Positions 12,522 to 25,750 of a DNA stretch of 64,000 bases are shown piece after piece. The DNA lies in assembly GCA_963965975.1 (NCBI GenBank), contig OZ014416.1:6696001-6760000 (forward strand). Reading direction: 5' to 3'. Under the pieces are notes generated by a model. It made no database searches, was not told the origin of the DNA, and worked only from the letters and a program-made list of their open reading frames with translations. This DNA is from Xestospongia bergquistia (Eukaryota > Porifera > Demospongiae > Haplosclerida > Petrosiidae). The position numbers and the translations under genes are program-made. Position 1 is the stretch's first letter, and every line of letters starts with the position of its first letter.

Positions 12522-13091
12522 GAAGTCAGCAGCACATCCAGAGAGACACTTCCTTTTCCTTCTCCTCCTGCTTCACTCACTCAACTAATGATAGATGAGG
12601 TATACACATAATGTTAATTATAATTACAAAAATTACTATACACTTTAGTGATTAATTTTTATTGTTTTTTTGGTTTGTTTTTTTAGACTTTCTTCTCAGA
12701 GTCAGCACAACATGACCAGGTAAGAGTGAGTGCAGACATTTATTTTATAGACACATATTATTGTTATTTGGTAGTTATCATATTTAATGACAAACACATT
12801 AGACATTTGATTGTCATAGCTACAATTATGTTCTGAACAAATGGTCCCTTTACAACAGATTGAATTGAACAGAAAGTATCTTTTATTAATAAATAAATTG
12901 ACTTAAAGTGATGTGTGTTAGAATTCATTAATTTTATATCATTATTGTTTGATATTTGTTCCATTAATGGATGATAAGTTGATTATAATAATTTATAATT
13001 ATATTTAAAGGAACAGTATATGATCGTTAATGGACACAATCTACTTCATCTGACAGGAGTAGTGGATAGTTTAGGTCCTCTTTCTTTTTGA
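12522..13091 (+). CDS. Three candidate terminal exons, possibly of the IP3R-like gene
   Basis: Exons 12522-12599 (acceptor TTCCAG, donor GTATAC), 12687-12719 (acceptor TTTTAG, donor GTAAGA) and 13011-13091 (acceptor AAAG, ending at TGA) are each a multiple of three and join in phase 0: RETLPFPSPPASLTQLMIDE, then TFFSESAQHDQ, then YMIVNGHNLLHLTGVVDSLG and a stop. No domain is recognised. The last exon is the most believable, because a second copy at about 36000-36065 keeps the protein sequence (YMIINGHNLLHMTGLV) with conservative replacements only. The array of 133-bp repeats starts about 370 bases downstream. Confidence 0.45.
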
Positions 13092-13459
13092 AGACTTATT
13101 ACAATATTTTCATGACTCATAATCAATGGAAAAACAAGTATTCTTGTATAATGATAGGTTGTCAGGTAATGCTCTCATGTACTCTTTCAGTCTTCAACAG
13201 CAGACAGTGTGGAAGTATCTCTGAGAAATATATGTTAATAATCTACAAGTAGAGCTTAATATTGTGTTTGACAGCAGGTTATCAAAAACAATTAAAACTG
13301 ACAAATTCATCATTTTTTGTTCAAAGACAAATTTTAAAATTATATTATAATGAGTATTATATAGGAACTCAGTTATTGACTTGTAAACCACATGTTGATT
13401 GTATGATGTTGAACAAGAGCTATGAATGATTGATTATCTATGATATAGGATAACATTAC

Positions 13460-16400
13460 TATATACATGGATAGTTATTAAAATGTATATTATGGACAAC
13501 TTTAAACCTTAACTTACCATCAATAACTCTTTCTTCTTAATATTCAGGATAAAGACACCACACCTAATTTTACGGTTGCCACAACAACACTCCTATGCAT
13601 AGACGTTAGAAAAATGACTATTACAGATAATTTCAAACCTTAACTTACCAGCAATAACTCTTTCTTCCTAATATTCAGGGTAAAGACACCACAACCAATT
13701 TTACGGTTCCCATGACAACACTCCTATCCATAGAATAGTTATAAAAATGACTATTACAGACAACTTCAAACCTTAACTTCTTTCTTCCTAATATTCAGGG
13801 TAAAGACACCACACCCAATTTTACGGTTGCCATGACAACACTCCTATCCATAGAATAGTTATAAAAATGACTATTACAGACAATTTCAAACCTTAACTTA
13901 CCAGCAATAACTCTTTGTTCCTAATATACAGGGTAAAGACATCACACCCAATTTTACGGTTGCCACGACAACACTCCTATGCATAGAATAGTTATAAAAA
14001 TGACTATTACAGATAATTTCAAACCTTAACTTACCAGCAATAGCTCTTTCTTCCTAATATTCAGGGTAAAGACACCACAACCAATTTTACGGTTCCCATG
14101 ACAACACTCCTATCCATAGAATAGTTATAAAAATGACTATTACAGACAACTTCAAACCTTAACTTCTTTCTTCCTAATATTCAGGGTAAAGACACCACAC
14201 CCAATTTTACGGTTGCAATGACAACACTCCTATCCATAGAATAGTTATAAAAATGACTATTACAGACAATTTCAAACCTTAACTTACCAGCAATAACTCT
14301 TTGTTCCTAATATACAGGGTAAAGACATCACACCCAATTTTACGGTTGCCACGACAACACTCCTATGCATAGAATAGTTATAAAAATGACTATTACAGAC
14401 AATTTCAAACCTTAACTTACCAGCAATAACTCTTTCTTCCTAATATTCAGGGTAAAGACACCACAACCAATTTTACGGTTCCCATGACAACACTCCTATC
14501 CATAGAATAGTTATAAAAATGACTATTACAGACAACTTCAAACCCTAACTTCTTTCTTCCTAATATTCAGGGTAAAGACACCACACCCAATTTTATGGTT
14601 GCCATGACAACACTCCTATCCATAGAATAGTTATAAAAATGACTATTACAGACAATTTCAAACCTTAACTTACCAGCAATAACTCTTTGTTCCTAATATA
14701 CAGGGTAAAGACATCACACCCAATTTTACGGTTGCCACGACAACACTCCTATGCATAGAATAGTTATAAAAATGACTATTACAGACAATTTCAAACCTTA
14801 ACTTACCAGCAATAACTCTTTCTTCCTAATATTCAGGGTAAAGACACCACAACCAATTTTACGGTTCCCATGACAACACTCCTATCCATAGAATAGTTAT
14901 AAAAATGACTATTACAGACAACTTCAAACCTTAACTTCTTTCTTCCTAATATTCAGGGTAAAGACACCACACCCAATTTTATGGTTGCCATGACAACACT
15001 CCTATCCATAGAATAGTTATAAAAATGACTATTACAGACAATTTCAAACCTTAACTTACCAGCAATAACTCTTTGTTCCTAATATACAGGGTAAAGACAC
15101 TACACTCAATTTTATGGTTGCCACGACAACACTCCTAATAGTTATAAAAATGACTATTACAGACAACTTTAATCCTTAAGTTACCAGCATTCAGCAATAA
15201 CTCTTTCTTCTTAATATTCAGGATAAAGACACCACACCTATTTTACGGTTGCCACAACAACACTCCTATGCATAGACGTTAGAAAAATGACTATTACAGA
15301 TAATTTCAAACCTTAACTTACCAGCAATAACTCTTTCTTCCTAATATACAGGGTAAAGACATCACACCCAATTTTACGGTTGCCACGACAACACTCCTAT
15401 CCATAGAATAGTTATAAAAATGACTATTACAGATAATTTCAAACCTTAACTTACCAGCAATAACTCTTTCTTCCTAATATTCAGGGTAAAGACACCACAA
15501 CCAATTTTACGGTTCCCATGACAACACTCCTATCCATAGAATAGTTATAAAAATGACTATTACAGACAACTTCAAACCTTAACTTCTTTCTTCCTAATAT
15601 TCAGGGTAAAGACACCACACCCAATTTCACGGTTGCCATGACAACATTCCTATCCGTAGAATAGTTATAAAAATGACTATTACAGACAATTTCAAACCTT
15701 AACTTACCAGCAATAACTCTTTGTTCCTAATATACAGGGTAAAGACACTACACTCAATTTTATGGTTGCCACGACAACACTCCTAATAGTTATAAAAATG
15801 ACTATTACAGACAACTTTAATCCTTAAGTTACCAGCATTCGGTAATAACTCTTTCTTCTTAATATTCAGGATAAAGACACCACACCTAATTTTACGGTTG
15901 CCACAACAACACTCCTATGCATAGACGTTAGAAAAATGACTATTACAGATAATTTCAAACCTTAACTTACTAGCAATAACTCTTTCTTCCTAATATTCAG
16001 GGTAAATTCACCACAACCAATTTTACGGTTCCCATGACAACACTCCTATCCATAGAATAGTTATAAAAATGACTATTACAGACAACTTCAAACCTTAACT
16101 TCTTTCTTCCTAATATTCAGGGTAAAGATACCACACCCAATTTTACGGTTGCAATGACAACACTCCTATCCATAGAATAGTTATAAAAATGACTATTACA
16201 GACAATTTCAAACCTTAACTTACCAGCAATAACTCTTTCTTCCAAATATACAGGGTAAAGACACCAAACAATTTTACGGTTGCCATGACAACACTCCTAT
16301 CCATAGAATAGTTATAAAAATGACTATTACAGACAATTTCAAACCTTAACTTACTAGCAATAACCTTTTCTTCCTAATATTCAGGGTAAAGACACCACAC

Positions 16401-19400
16401 CCAATTTTATGGTTCCCATGACAACACTCCTATCCATAGAACAGTTATAAAAATGACTATTACAGACAATTTTAAACCTTAACTTACCAGCAATAACTCT
16501 TTGTTCCTAATATAAAGGGTAAAGACATCAGACCCAATTTTACGGTTGCCACGACAACACTCCTATCCATAGAATAGTTATAAAAATGACTATTACAGAT
16601 AATTTCAAACCTTAACTTACCAGCAATAACTCTTTCTTCCTAATATTCAGGGTAAAGACACCACAACCAATTTTACGGTTCCCATGACAACACTCCTATC
16701 CATAGAATAGTTATAAAAATGACTATTACAGACAACTTCAAACCTTAACTTCTTTCTTCCTAATATTCAGGGTAAAGACACCACACCCAATTTTACGGTT
16801 GCAATGACAACACTCCTATCCATAGAATAGTTATAAAAATGACTATTACAGACAATTTCAAACCTTAACTTACCAGCAATAACTCTTTGTTCCTAATATA
16901 CAGGGTAAAGACATCACACCCAATTTTACGGTCGCCACGACAACACTCCTATTCATAGAATAGTTATAAAAATGACTATTACAGACAATTTCAAACCTTA
17001 ACTTACCAGCAATAACTCTTTCTTCCTAATATACAAGGTAAAGACATCACACCCAATTTTATGGTTGCCATCACAACACTCCTATCCATAGAATAGTTAT
17101 AAAAATGGCTATTACAGACAATTTTAAACCTATAACTTACTAGCAATAACTCTTTCTTCCTAATATTCAGGATAAAGACACCACACCCAATTTTATGGTT
17201 GCCACGACAACACTCCTATCCATAGAATAGTTATAAAAATGACTATTACAGACAATTTCAAACCTTAATTTACCAGCAATAACTCTTTCTTCCTAATATT
17301 CAGGGTAAAGACACCACAACCAATTTTATGGTTCCCATGACAACACTCCTATCCATAGAATAGTTATAAAAATGACTATTACAGACAACTTCAAACCTTA
17401 ACTTCTTTCTTCCTAATATTCAGGGTAAAGATACCACACCCAATTTTACGGTTGTTATGACAACACTCCTATCCATAGAATAGTTATAAAAATGACTATT
17501 ACAGACAATTTTAAACCTTAACTTACCAGCAATAACTCTTTGTTCCTAATATACAGGGTAAAGACATCACACCCAATTTTACGGTTGGCACGACAACATT
17601 CCTATCCATAGAATAGTCATAAAAATGACTATTACAGACAATTTCAAACCTTAACTTACCAGCAATAACTCTTTGTTCCTAATATACAGGGTAAAGACAT
17701 CACACCCAATTTTACGGTTCCCACGACAACACTCCTATCCATAGAATAGTTATAAAAATGACTATTACAGATAATTTCAAACCTTAACTTACCAGCAATA
17801 ACTTTCTTCCTAATATTCAGGGTAAAGACACCACAACCAATTTTACGGTTCCCATGACAACACTCCTATCCATAGAATAGTTATAAAAATGACTATTACA
17901 GACAACTTCAAACCTTAACTTCTTTCTTCCTAATATTCAGGATAAAGATACCACACCCAATTTTATGGTTGTCACGACAACACTCCTATGTATAGAATAG
18001 TTATAAAAAAGACTATTACAGACAATTTAAAACCTTAATTTACCAGCAATAACTCTTTCTTCCTAATATTCAGGGTAAAGACACCACAACCAATTTTACG
18101 GTTCCCATGACAACACTCCTATCCATAGAATAGTTATAAAAATGACTATTACAGACAACTTCAAACCTTAACTTCTTTCTTCCTAATATTCAGGGTAAAG
18201 ATACCACACCCAATTTTACGGTTGTTATGACAACACTCCTATCCATAAAATAGTTATAAAAATGACTATTACAGACAATTTTAAACCTATAACTTACCAG
18301 CAATAACTCTTTCTTCCAAATATACTGGGTAAAGACACCATACCCAATTTTACGGTTGCCACTACAACACTCCTATCCATAGAATAGTTATAAAAATGAC
18401 TATTACAGACAATTTCAAGCCTTAACTTACCAGCAATAACTCTTTCTTCCAAATATACAGGGTAAAGACACCAAACAATTTACGGTTGCCATGACAACAC
18501 TCCTATCCATAGAATAGTTATAAAAATGACTATTACAGACAATTTCAAACCTTAACTTACTAGCAATAACCTTTTCTTCCTAATATTCAGGGTAAAGACA
18601 CCACACCCAATTTTATGGTTCCCATGACAACACTCCTATCCATAGAATAGTTATAAAAATGACTATTACAGACAATTTCAAACCTTAACTTACCAGCAAT
18701 AACTCTTTGTCCCTAATATACAGGGTAAAGACATCACACCCAATTTTACGGTTGGCACGACAACACTCCTATCCATAGAATAGTTATAAAAATGACTATT
18801 ACAGACAATTTCAAACCTTAACTTACAAGCAATAACACTTTCTTCAGGGTAAAGATACCACACCAATTTTATGGTTACCACGACAACACTCCTATCCATA
18901 GAATAGTTATAAAAATGACTATTACAGAAAACTTTAAACCTATAACTTACTAGCAATAACTCTTTCTTCCTAATATACAGGGTAAAGACACCACACCAAT
19001 TTTATGGTTGCCACGACAACACTCTTATCCATAGAATAGTTATAAAAATGACTATTACAGACAATTTCAAACCTTAACTTACTAGCAATAACCCTTTCTT
19101 CCTAATATTCAGGGTAAAGACACCACACCCAATTTTAAGGTTGTCACAACAACACTCCTATGCATAGAACAGTTATAAAAATGACTATTACAGACAATTT
19201 CAAATCTTAACTTACCAGCAATAACTCTTTCTTCCTAATATTTAGGATAAAGACACCACACCTAACTTTACGGTTGGCACAACAACACTCCTATGCATAG
19301 AATAGTTATAAAAATGACTATTACAGACAATTTTAAACCTATAACTTACCAGCAATAACTCTTTCTTCCAAATATACTGGGTAAAGATACCATACCCAAT

Positions 19401-19953
19401 TTTACGGTTGCCATGACAACACACCTATGCATAGAATAGTTATAAAAATGACTATTACAGATAATTTCAAACCTTAACTTACTAGTAATAACTCTTTCTT
19501 CTTAATATTCAGGGTAAAGACACCACACCCAATTTTATGGTTACCAACAGTCCTATGCATAGAATAGTTATAAAAATGACTATTACAGACAATTTAAAAC
19601 CTTAATTTACCAGCAATAACTCTTTCTTCTTAATATTCAGGGTAAAGACATCACACCCAAGTTTACTGTTGCCATGACAACACACCTATGCGTAGAATAG
19701 ATATAAAAATGACTATTACAGACAATCTCAAACGTTAATTTACTAGTAATAACTCTTTTTTCTTAATATTTAGGGTAAAGACATCCCCCCCATTTTATGG
19801 TTGCCACAAGAACACATCTATGCATAGAATAGCTATAAAGTTGACTATTACAGACAATTTCAAACCTTAACTTACCAGCAATAACTTTTTCTTCCTAATA
19901 TTCAGGGTAAAATCACCACACACAATTTTACGGTGGCCATGACAACACACCTA
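13460..19953. repeat. 133-bp satellite array, block A
   Basis: About fifty direct tandem monomers. The consensus monomer is 133 bp; a second form lacks 13 bp in the segment after CCTTAACTT and is 120 bp. Landmarks in each unit on the plus strand are GACTATTACAGACAATTTC, CTTACCAGCAATAACTC, AATATTCAGGGTAAAGACA, GGTTGCCATGACAAC and AGAATAGTTATAAAAAT. The array starts in a degenerate unit near 13460 and is cut off at 19954 by a TIR element. Units differ by only a few bases, so the block is fairly young. Long minus-strand frames at 18690-18956 and 19242-19424 are read-throughs of this repeat. Confidence 0.95.
13680..15090. repeat. 386-bp higher-order repeat inside block A
   Basis: Three monomer types (133 + 120 + 133 bp) alternate. 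The 120-bp type begins its CCTTAACTTC junction at 13771, 14157, 14543 and 14929, exactly 386 bases apart each time. The order is a type with CAACCAATTTTACGGTTCCC, then the short type, then a type with TTTGTTCCTAATATACAGG. The same trio recurs less regularly further right. Confidence 0.9.
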
Positions 19954-20445
19954 CAGGGTTTCATTTAAAAAAAATCGACAAGGGGGGTGGCAAAATAATA
20001 CTTAGAGAAAATTTAGGGGGGCGAAGGGACTGTGCGTGAAAGTGTGCCCTCTAGGGGTGTCTTGCAGCATACCCCCTAGAAAATTTTTGAATTTTAGACA
20101 CTATGAGATCACTTCTGGCACATTTTCAGACCACTTGTGGTTTTCAAATGACATGATGAGATGACCATATTTCTGGTGCTGATAAGACATTTAACACCTA
20201 TAGACCTTGGTGCTGATAAGGCACTTAGGAGTAATTTAACATTCATAGACTATTACGTTTACATTCTCCTTGTGTTTAGACTAAGGTTATCTTATGCTGT
20301 ATATTCCTTGCGTTGAGTTTCAGCTCTATATTCATTACATCCAATTACCCCTTAAAAAAAGGCTAACTTAATTTCCAAGGGAGGGTGAGACTCTGGCAAG
20401 GGGGGGCAAATGCCCCTCCCTCCCTCCCCCCTAAATGAAACCCTG
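19954..20445. mobile_element. Non-autonomous TIR element 1 (CAGGGTTTC family), full copy
   Basis: Bounded by perfect 14-bp inverted repeats, CAGGGTTTCATTTA at 19954 and TAAATGAAACCCTG ending at 20445, total 492 bp. Inside each end is an unusual G-run/C-run (GGGGGGTGGC, CCCTCCCTCCCCCC) that contrasts with the A/T-rich surroundings. There is no open frame, so this is a MITE-like element mobilised in trans. CAGGG ends are common in hAT elements, but no 8-bp target duplication is seen here, because the right flank is not array sequence. Further copies are at 31142-31259, 31851-31921 and, inverted, 36872-37295. Confidence 0.8.
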
Positions 20446-20499
20446 AAATGGGACAATTGTACATTTTATTAGATGAAATAGGATTAGACAAAATGGCTA

Positions 20500-20680
20500 T
20501 AAACTGCCACTACGCCCAATTTTACAGTTGCCACGACAACACTCGAATAGTTATAAAAATGACTATTACAGACAATTTCAAACCTTAAGTTACCAGCAAT
20601 AACTCTTTCTTTCTTCCAAATATTCAGGGAAAAGATACCACACCTAATTGTATGGTTGTTTTCTATTATATTTTGTGTTA
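20500..20680. repeat. Remnant 133-bp monomers between TIR elements
   Basis: CCCAATTTTACAGTTGCCACG, the AATAGTTATAAAAATGAC junction and a CCAGCAATAACTCTTTC segment show about one and a half degraded monomers. The same junction with its right-hand flank is repeated at about 31320-31625 and 31982-32287. Confidence 0.8.
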
Positions 20681-20748
20681 CTTATTACATGTTTGAACCA
20701 TATTGCTTATGTTATCAGTTTTGTGTATGTGTGTGTGTGTGTATATAT

Positions 20749-21297
20749 CAGACCTCTCAACTTGAGAGAGACGACTACAGTGTGACTCATTAATGTTCAT
20801 ATGTATTGCTCATGAATCTCATTAATTCCGCTACATATATGCATGTCCATGTGGGTGTGTGCATACCGTGCACGCATACAGCATAATATTAACTGAAGTT
20901 GATCATTGTACATGTCTTGCATCATATCAAAATGCATCATTATCACTTATTTAAAATTAATGTCCAAAATTTAAGTACATGAATGTATAAACACTCATAC
21001 ATAGAATTCAAACAATGACAGTCGTCCTTGCATATACAAACATAGCACATAGTTAAGAAGACTTGTGTTATAGAGCTTAGTGGCTTTCTTAGCTTTTTCA
21101 ACTAGGCTTTTGGTTGGCTCCCACAGTAACGGGGGGATCATCTATGTGCGTCTTAACGACTATAATTGACTATAACGAAGCCACGTCCCCAAGGCAGAGG
21201 TGTGGCCACAGGTTTGGGGAAAAATTTCCGTGAGAAATGAAACCATTGCCATGTGACCGTGTGATTTAGCCCCAAACCGTGTGAGTTGAGAGGTCTG
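20749..21297. mobile_element. Non-autonomous TIR element 2 (CAGACCTCTCAACT family)
   Basis: Perfect 14-bp inverted repeats: CAGACCTCTCAACT at 20749 and AGTTGAGAGGTCTG ending at 21297, with 549 bp in total. It sits in a TA-rich tract and is flanked by TA on both sides, which would fit a TA target duplication of the Tc1/mariner type, although the tract itself makes this ambiguous. The paralogous locus at about 31675-31715 runs straight through without the element, giving an empty-site comparison. No transposase is encoded. Its right end is relatively GC-rich. Confidence 0.75.
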
Positions 21298-21639
21298 ATA
21301 TATATATATATACATAATATTATAGACTTACTGTAGATTCTTATGAGAGTCATACTATACTACTATGATCATTTTAATAAAGAAGTAATTGTTTAAAAAC
21401 CACTTAGAGCTATATAAATTTGTCAATTCAAAATGAGATGTATCTCATTATATACATATATAAATACTTATAGACACAAATATCATACTTACACAGTTTG
21501 GAATTACCTGATATTAACTTCTCATCAATGTGACCTGCTTCATTGCTAGCGCTTTCTTCAGGTGATGATGATGGATTTGAAATATCACGAAATTCTAACG
21601 TCTTATGTCTGCCATATCACTCAAAAGAATAATAATAAT

Positions 21640-21960
21640 AATGATAATTAAGTCCTGTTTAATTTTAAATGTGTGAATTGGCAATTAAATGTTTAGGCTT
21701 TGGTTGTGGCGTTCAAAAGAGAAACTGTGCTATCACTATGACTATGAGAGCGAAAGACGAATACATCACTACGTGCAATCTGATAATGTTCGGCTTTCTC
21801 TACCGAGAAGAAGGAATAGGATATCTTTGTTTTCCGTATCCAAAGCTATTGGTGATGCTAGTATGTTAGAAGAAACAGACTCAATCAGACCTCTACACTA
21901 ATGGCGTTCCAAGTCATCTATCTCGGCTGCATCCTCTGACGACATAATGCAATACTGAGT
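21640..21960 (+). pseudogene. Unknown gene module X, copy 1, exon 1
   Basis: A frame containing LCYHYDYESERR, LPRRRNRISLFSVSKAIGDA and EETDS is open from about 21689 to 21901. The strong donor GTATGT lies directly after GDA (about 21860), so the exon probably ends there. Copies 2 (32690-33010) and 3 (42600-42925) keep the core SVSKAI-DA and other residues at changed nucleotides, which suggests a once-coding exon. No known domain is recognised. Further decayed pieces of this copy occur at about 22385-22485 (CEIENFINGF), 22670-22720 (TAEVKSLVNTFITENER) and 22970-23050 (SLVVELMSRNETENEVNE, with a stop just before it). Confidence 0.4.
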
Positions 21961-22044
21961 GAACTCGATGTATATACATAATGCATTGAGGCAGTGTACT
22001 TTCTCCTTGTGAAAAACAACTGATCGTAGATCACCTTCATTTGA

Positions 22045-22074
22045 AGGTAATATATATATATATATATATATATA
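22045..22074. repeat. (TA)n microsatellite
   Basis: An uninterrupted TA run just downstream of module X copy 1. Similar TA tracts are at about 31678-31708 and 32340-32370. Confidence 0.9.
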
Positions 22075-23303
22075 TTGTATTATACTTATTGTGTAATTAA
22101 AGGTGGTGAATGAGCCTTGTTCATTTTCCTAAAGTTATTAAACCAGTGAGACTGATGTAGTGATAATTATACAAAGCAAATTTTGTTGTGAAGTTCCATC
22201 AACTAATATCTAGCACAACATTGCTTACCTTCTAAATTCAACTGTTACTTGTAACACTTTACAGTTCAATAAACTTATAGTGACTACCCACAATATACAG
22301 TTTGCTTTATTATGACCTTTAAGTAATTAAGGCAATTATAGTCAATTGATTCAATTTTCATTAAAATAAGATAGAATTACCACAGAAATTGCCATTATTT
22401 CAAGCTATGTGAAATTGAGAACTTTATAAATGGTTTCAAGGACAAAAGGTTTAGGAAGAGACAATAGTTTCATCAGATGTTAAAGTAAGTAACTATAATA
22501 AGTTTATTTTAATTATTAAATAATTATTGTCAAAATACCATCAGAAGATTATATAAAATATTATAGACAACAAAGATTTTGAATGGACATTTGAGTATGT
22601 CATATTCTTTCATTTATGTAGCTTTGCTTATTTTCCAAGCCATTCAATGATAAAGTGGACATTCAGTTACCGCTGAAGTGAAATCCTTAGTAAATACTTT
22701 TATCACTGAAAATGAAAGGTATGTTGTTATAGTTTTCTGAACAACTGTATTATTTATATTTTAATTAATAGGAGCATATCATACATACTTTCAAAGTTAA
22801 AAAATGTCTTACAAGCAAAGATATAATGGAAAGTATGCACAAAAGAATGATATACAACAGAGAAGAAATAGACTTACAAAAGTAATCTTTGATATGCTTG
22901 ATAAAAACATTAATATAAACATCTATTAATATAGAACTACCTGTTTACTGGCTTCTATTAAAAGAACAGAAGAAATATTGGAAGTAGAGCCTTGTTGTGG
23001 AATTGATGAGTAGAAATGAAACTGAAAATGAAGTAAATGAAGTCAATTTTTAGCTACTTAGCCTCTTCCATGGAGATCAGAAATAGTCACATGACTATCT
23101 GTAGTCTAGACAAAAGGGAATATTTGTTAAAATCTACTAGAGGAAGAAATGTGATGTTTAAAAGATGATAGCTTTGCTATTCAATTATCCATTAGAGTTG
23201 ACATTGAAGTAAATAACTTAGCAACATTTGACAATTATGTTTTTTGTTTTTAAATTGATTTAACTTGTTCATTTATCAAATTTATAGCTTTTTTAACAAG
23301 CAA

Positions 23304-25750
23304 GTAGACAATTTCAAACCTTAACGTACCAGCAATAACACTTTCTTCCAAATATACAGGGTAAAGACATCACACCCAATTTACGGTTGCCATAACAACA
23401 CTCCTATGAATAGAATAGTTAGAAAAATGACTATTACAGACAATTTCAAACCTTAACTTACCAGAAATAACACTTTCTTCCAAATATACAGGGTAAAGAC
23501 ACCACACCCAATTTACGGTTCCCATGACAACAATCGTATGCATAGAATAGCCATAAAAATGACTATTAAAGACAATTTTAAGCCTTAACTTACCAACAAT
23601 AACACTTTCTTCCTAATATTTAGGGTAAAGACACCACACCCAATTTTAAGGTTGCCACGACAACAATCCTATGCATAGGATAGTTAGAAAAATGACTATT
23701 ACAGACAATTTTAAGCCTTAACTTACCAGCAATAAATCTTTCTTCCTAATATTCAGGATAAAGACATCACACCCAATTTTGTGGTTGCCACGACAACACT
23801 CCTATGAATAGAATAGTTATAAAAATGACTATTACAGACAATTTCAAACCTTAACTTACCAGCAATAACTCTTTCTTCATAATATTAAGGATAAAGACAC
23901 CACACCTAACTTTACAGTTGCCATGACAACAATCCTATGCATAGAATAGTTATAAACATGACTATTATAGACAATTTCAAACCTTAACTTACCAGCAATA
24001 ACTCTTTCTTCCTAATATTCAGGGTAAAGACACCACATCTAAATTTACGATTGGCATGACAACACTCCTATGCATAGAATAGTTATAAAAATGACTATTA
24101 CAGACAATTTCAAACCTTAACTTACCAGTAATAACTTTTTGTTCCTAATATTCAGGGTAAAGACATCACAACCAATTTTACGGTTGCCATGACAACACTC
24201 CTATCCATAGAACAGTTATAAAAATGACTATTAAAGACAATTTCAAGCCTTAACTTACCAGCAATAACTCTTTCTTCTTAATATTCAGGGTAAAGACACC
24301 ACACCCAATTTTCGGTTGCCATGACAACAATCCTATGCATAGAATAGTTATAAAAATGACTATTACAGACAAATTTAAACCTATAACTTACCAGCAATAT
24401 CTCTTTCTTCCAAATATTCAGGGTAAAGACACCACATCTAAATTTACGATTGGCATGACAACACTCCTATGCATAGAATAGTTATAAAAATGACTATTAC
24501 AGACAATTTCAAACCTTAACTTACCAGTAATAACTTTTTGTTCCTAATATTCAGGGTAAGGACATCACACCCAATTTTACGGTTGCCATGACAACACTCC
24601 TATCCATAGAATAGCTATAAAAATGACCATTACATATAATTTCAAACCTTAACTTACCAGTAATAACTTTTTGTTCCTAATATTCAGGGTAAGGACATCA
24701 CACCCAATTTTACGGTTGCCATGACAACACTCCTATCCATAGAATAGTTATAAAAATGACTATTAATAACAACTTTAAACCTATAACTTACCAGTAATAA
24801 CTATTTCTTCCTAATATTCAGGATGAAGACACCACACCTAACTTTTTGGTTGGCATGACAACACTTCTATCCAAAGAATAGTTATAAAAATGACTATTAC
24901 AGATAATTTCAAACCTTAACTTACCAGTAATAACTTTTTGTTCCTAATATTCAGGGTAAAGACATCACAACCAATTTTACGGTTGTCATGACAACACTCC
25001 TATCCATAGAACAGTTATAAAAATGACTATTAAAGACAATTTCAAACCTTAACTTACCACCAATAACTCTTTCTTCTTAATATTCAGGGTAAAGACACCA
25101 CATCTAATTTTCGGTTGCCATGACAACAATCCTATGCATAGAATAGTTATAAAAATGACTATTACAGACAAATTTAAACCTATAACTTACCAGCAATATC
25201 TCTTTCTTCCAAATATTCAGGGTAAAGACACCACATCTAAATTTACGATTGGCATGACAACACTCCTATGCATAGAATAGTTATAAAAATGACTATTAAT
25301 AACAACTTTAAACCTATAACTTACCAGTAATAACTATTTCTTCCTAATATTCAGGATGAAGACACCACACCTAACTTTTTGGTTGGCATGACAACACTCC
25401 TATCCAAAGAATAGCTATAAAAATGACTATTACAGATAATTTCAAACCTTAACTTACCAGTAATAACTTTTTGTTCCTAATATTCAGGGTAAAGACATCA
25501 TAACCAATTTTACGGTTGTCATGACAACACTCCTATCCATAGAACAGTTATAAAAATGACTATTAAAGACAATTTCAAGCCTTAACTTACCAGCAATATC
25601 TCTTTCTTCCAAATATTCAGGGTAAAGACACCACATCTAAATTTACGATTGGCATGACAACACTCCTATCCATAGAATAGTTATAAAAATGACTATTAAT
25701 AACAACTTTAAACCTATAACTTACCAGTAATAACTATTTCTTCCTAATAT
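23304..25750. repeat. 133-bp satellite array, block B left part
   Basis: About eighteen monomers of the same family as block A, with types such as ACGATTGGCATGACAAC and TTTTTGGTTGGCATGACAAC. It starts abruptly within a monomer after the module X remnants and is interrupted at 25751 by TIR element 3. Confidence 0.93.

Noticed and set aside
20749-21353. 66-codon minus-strand frame at the end of TIR element 2
   Set aside because: It runs across the element boundary into the TA tract and has no domain.
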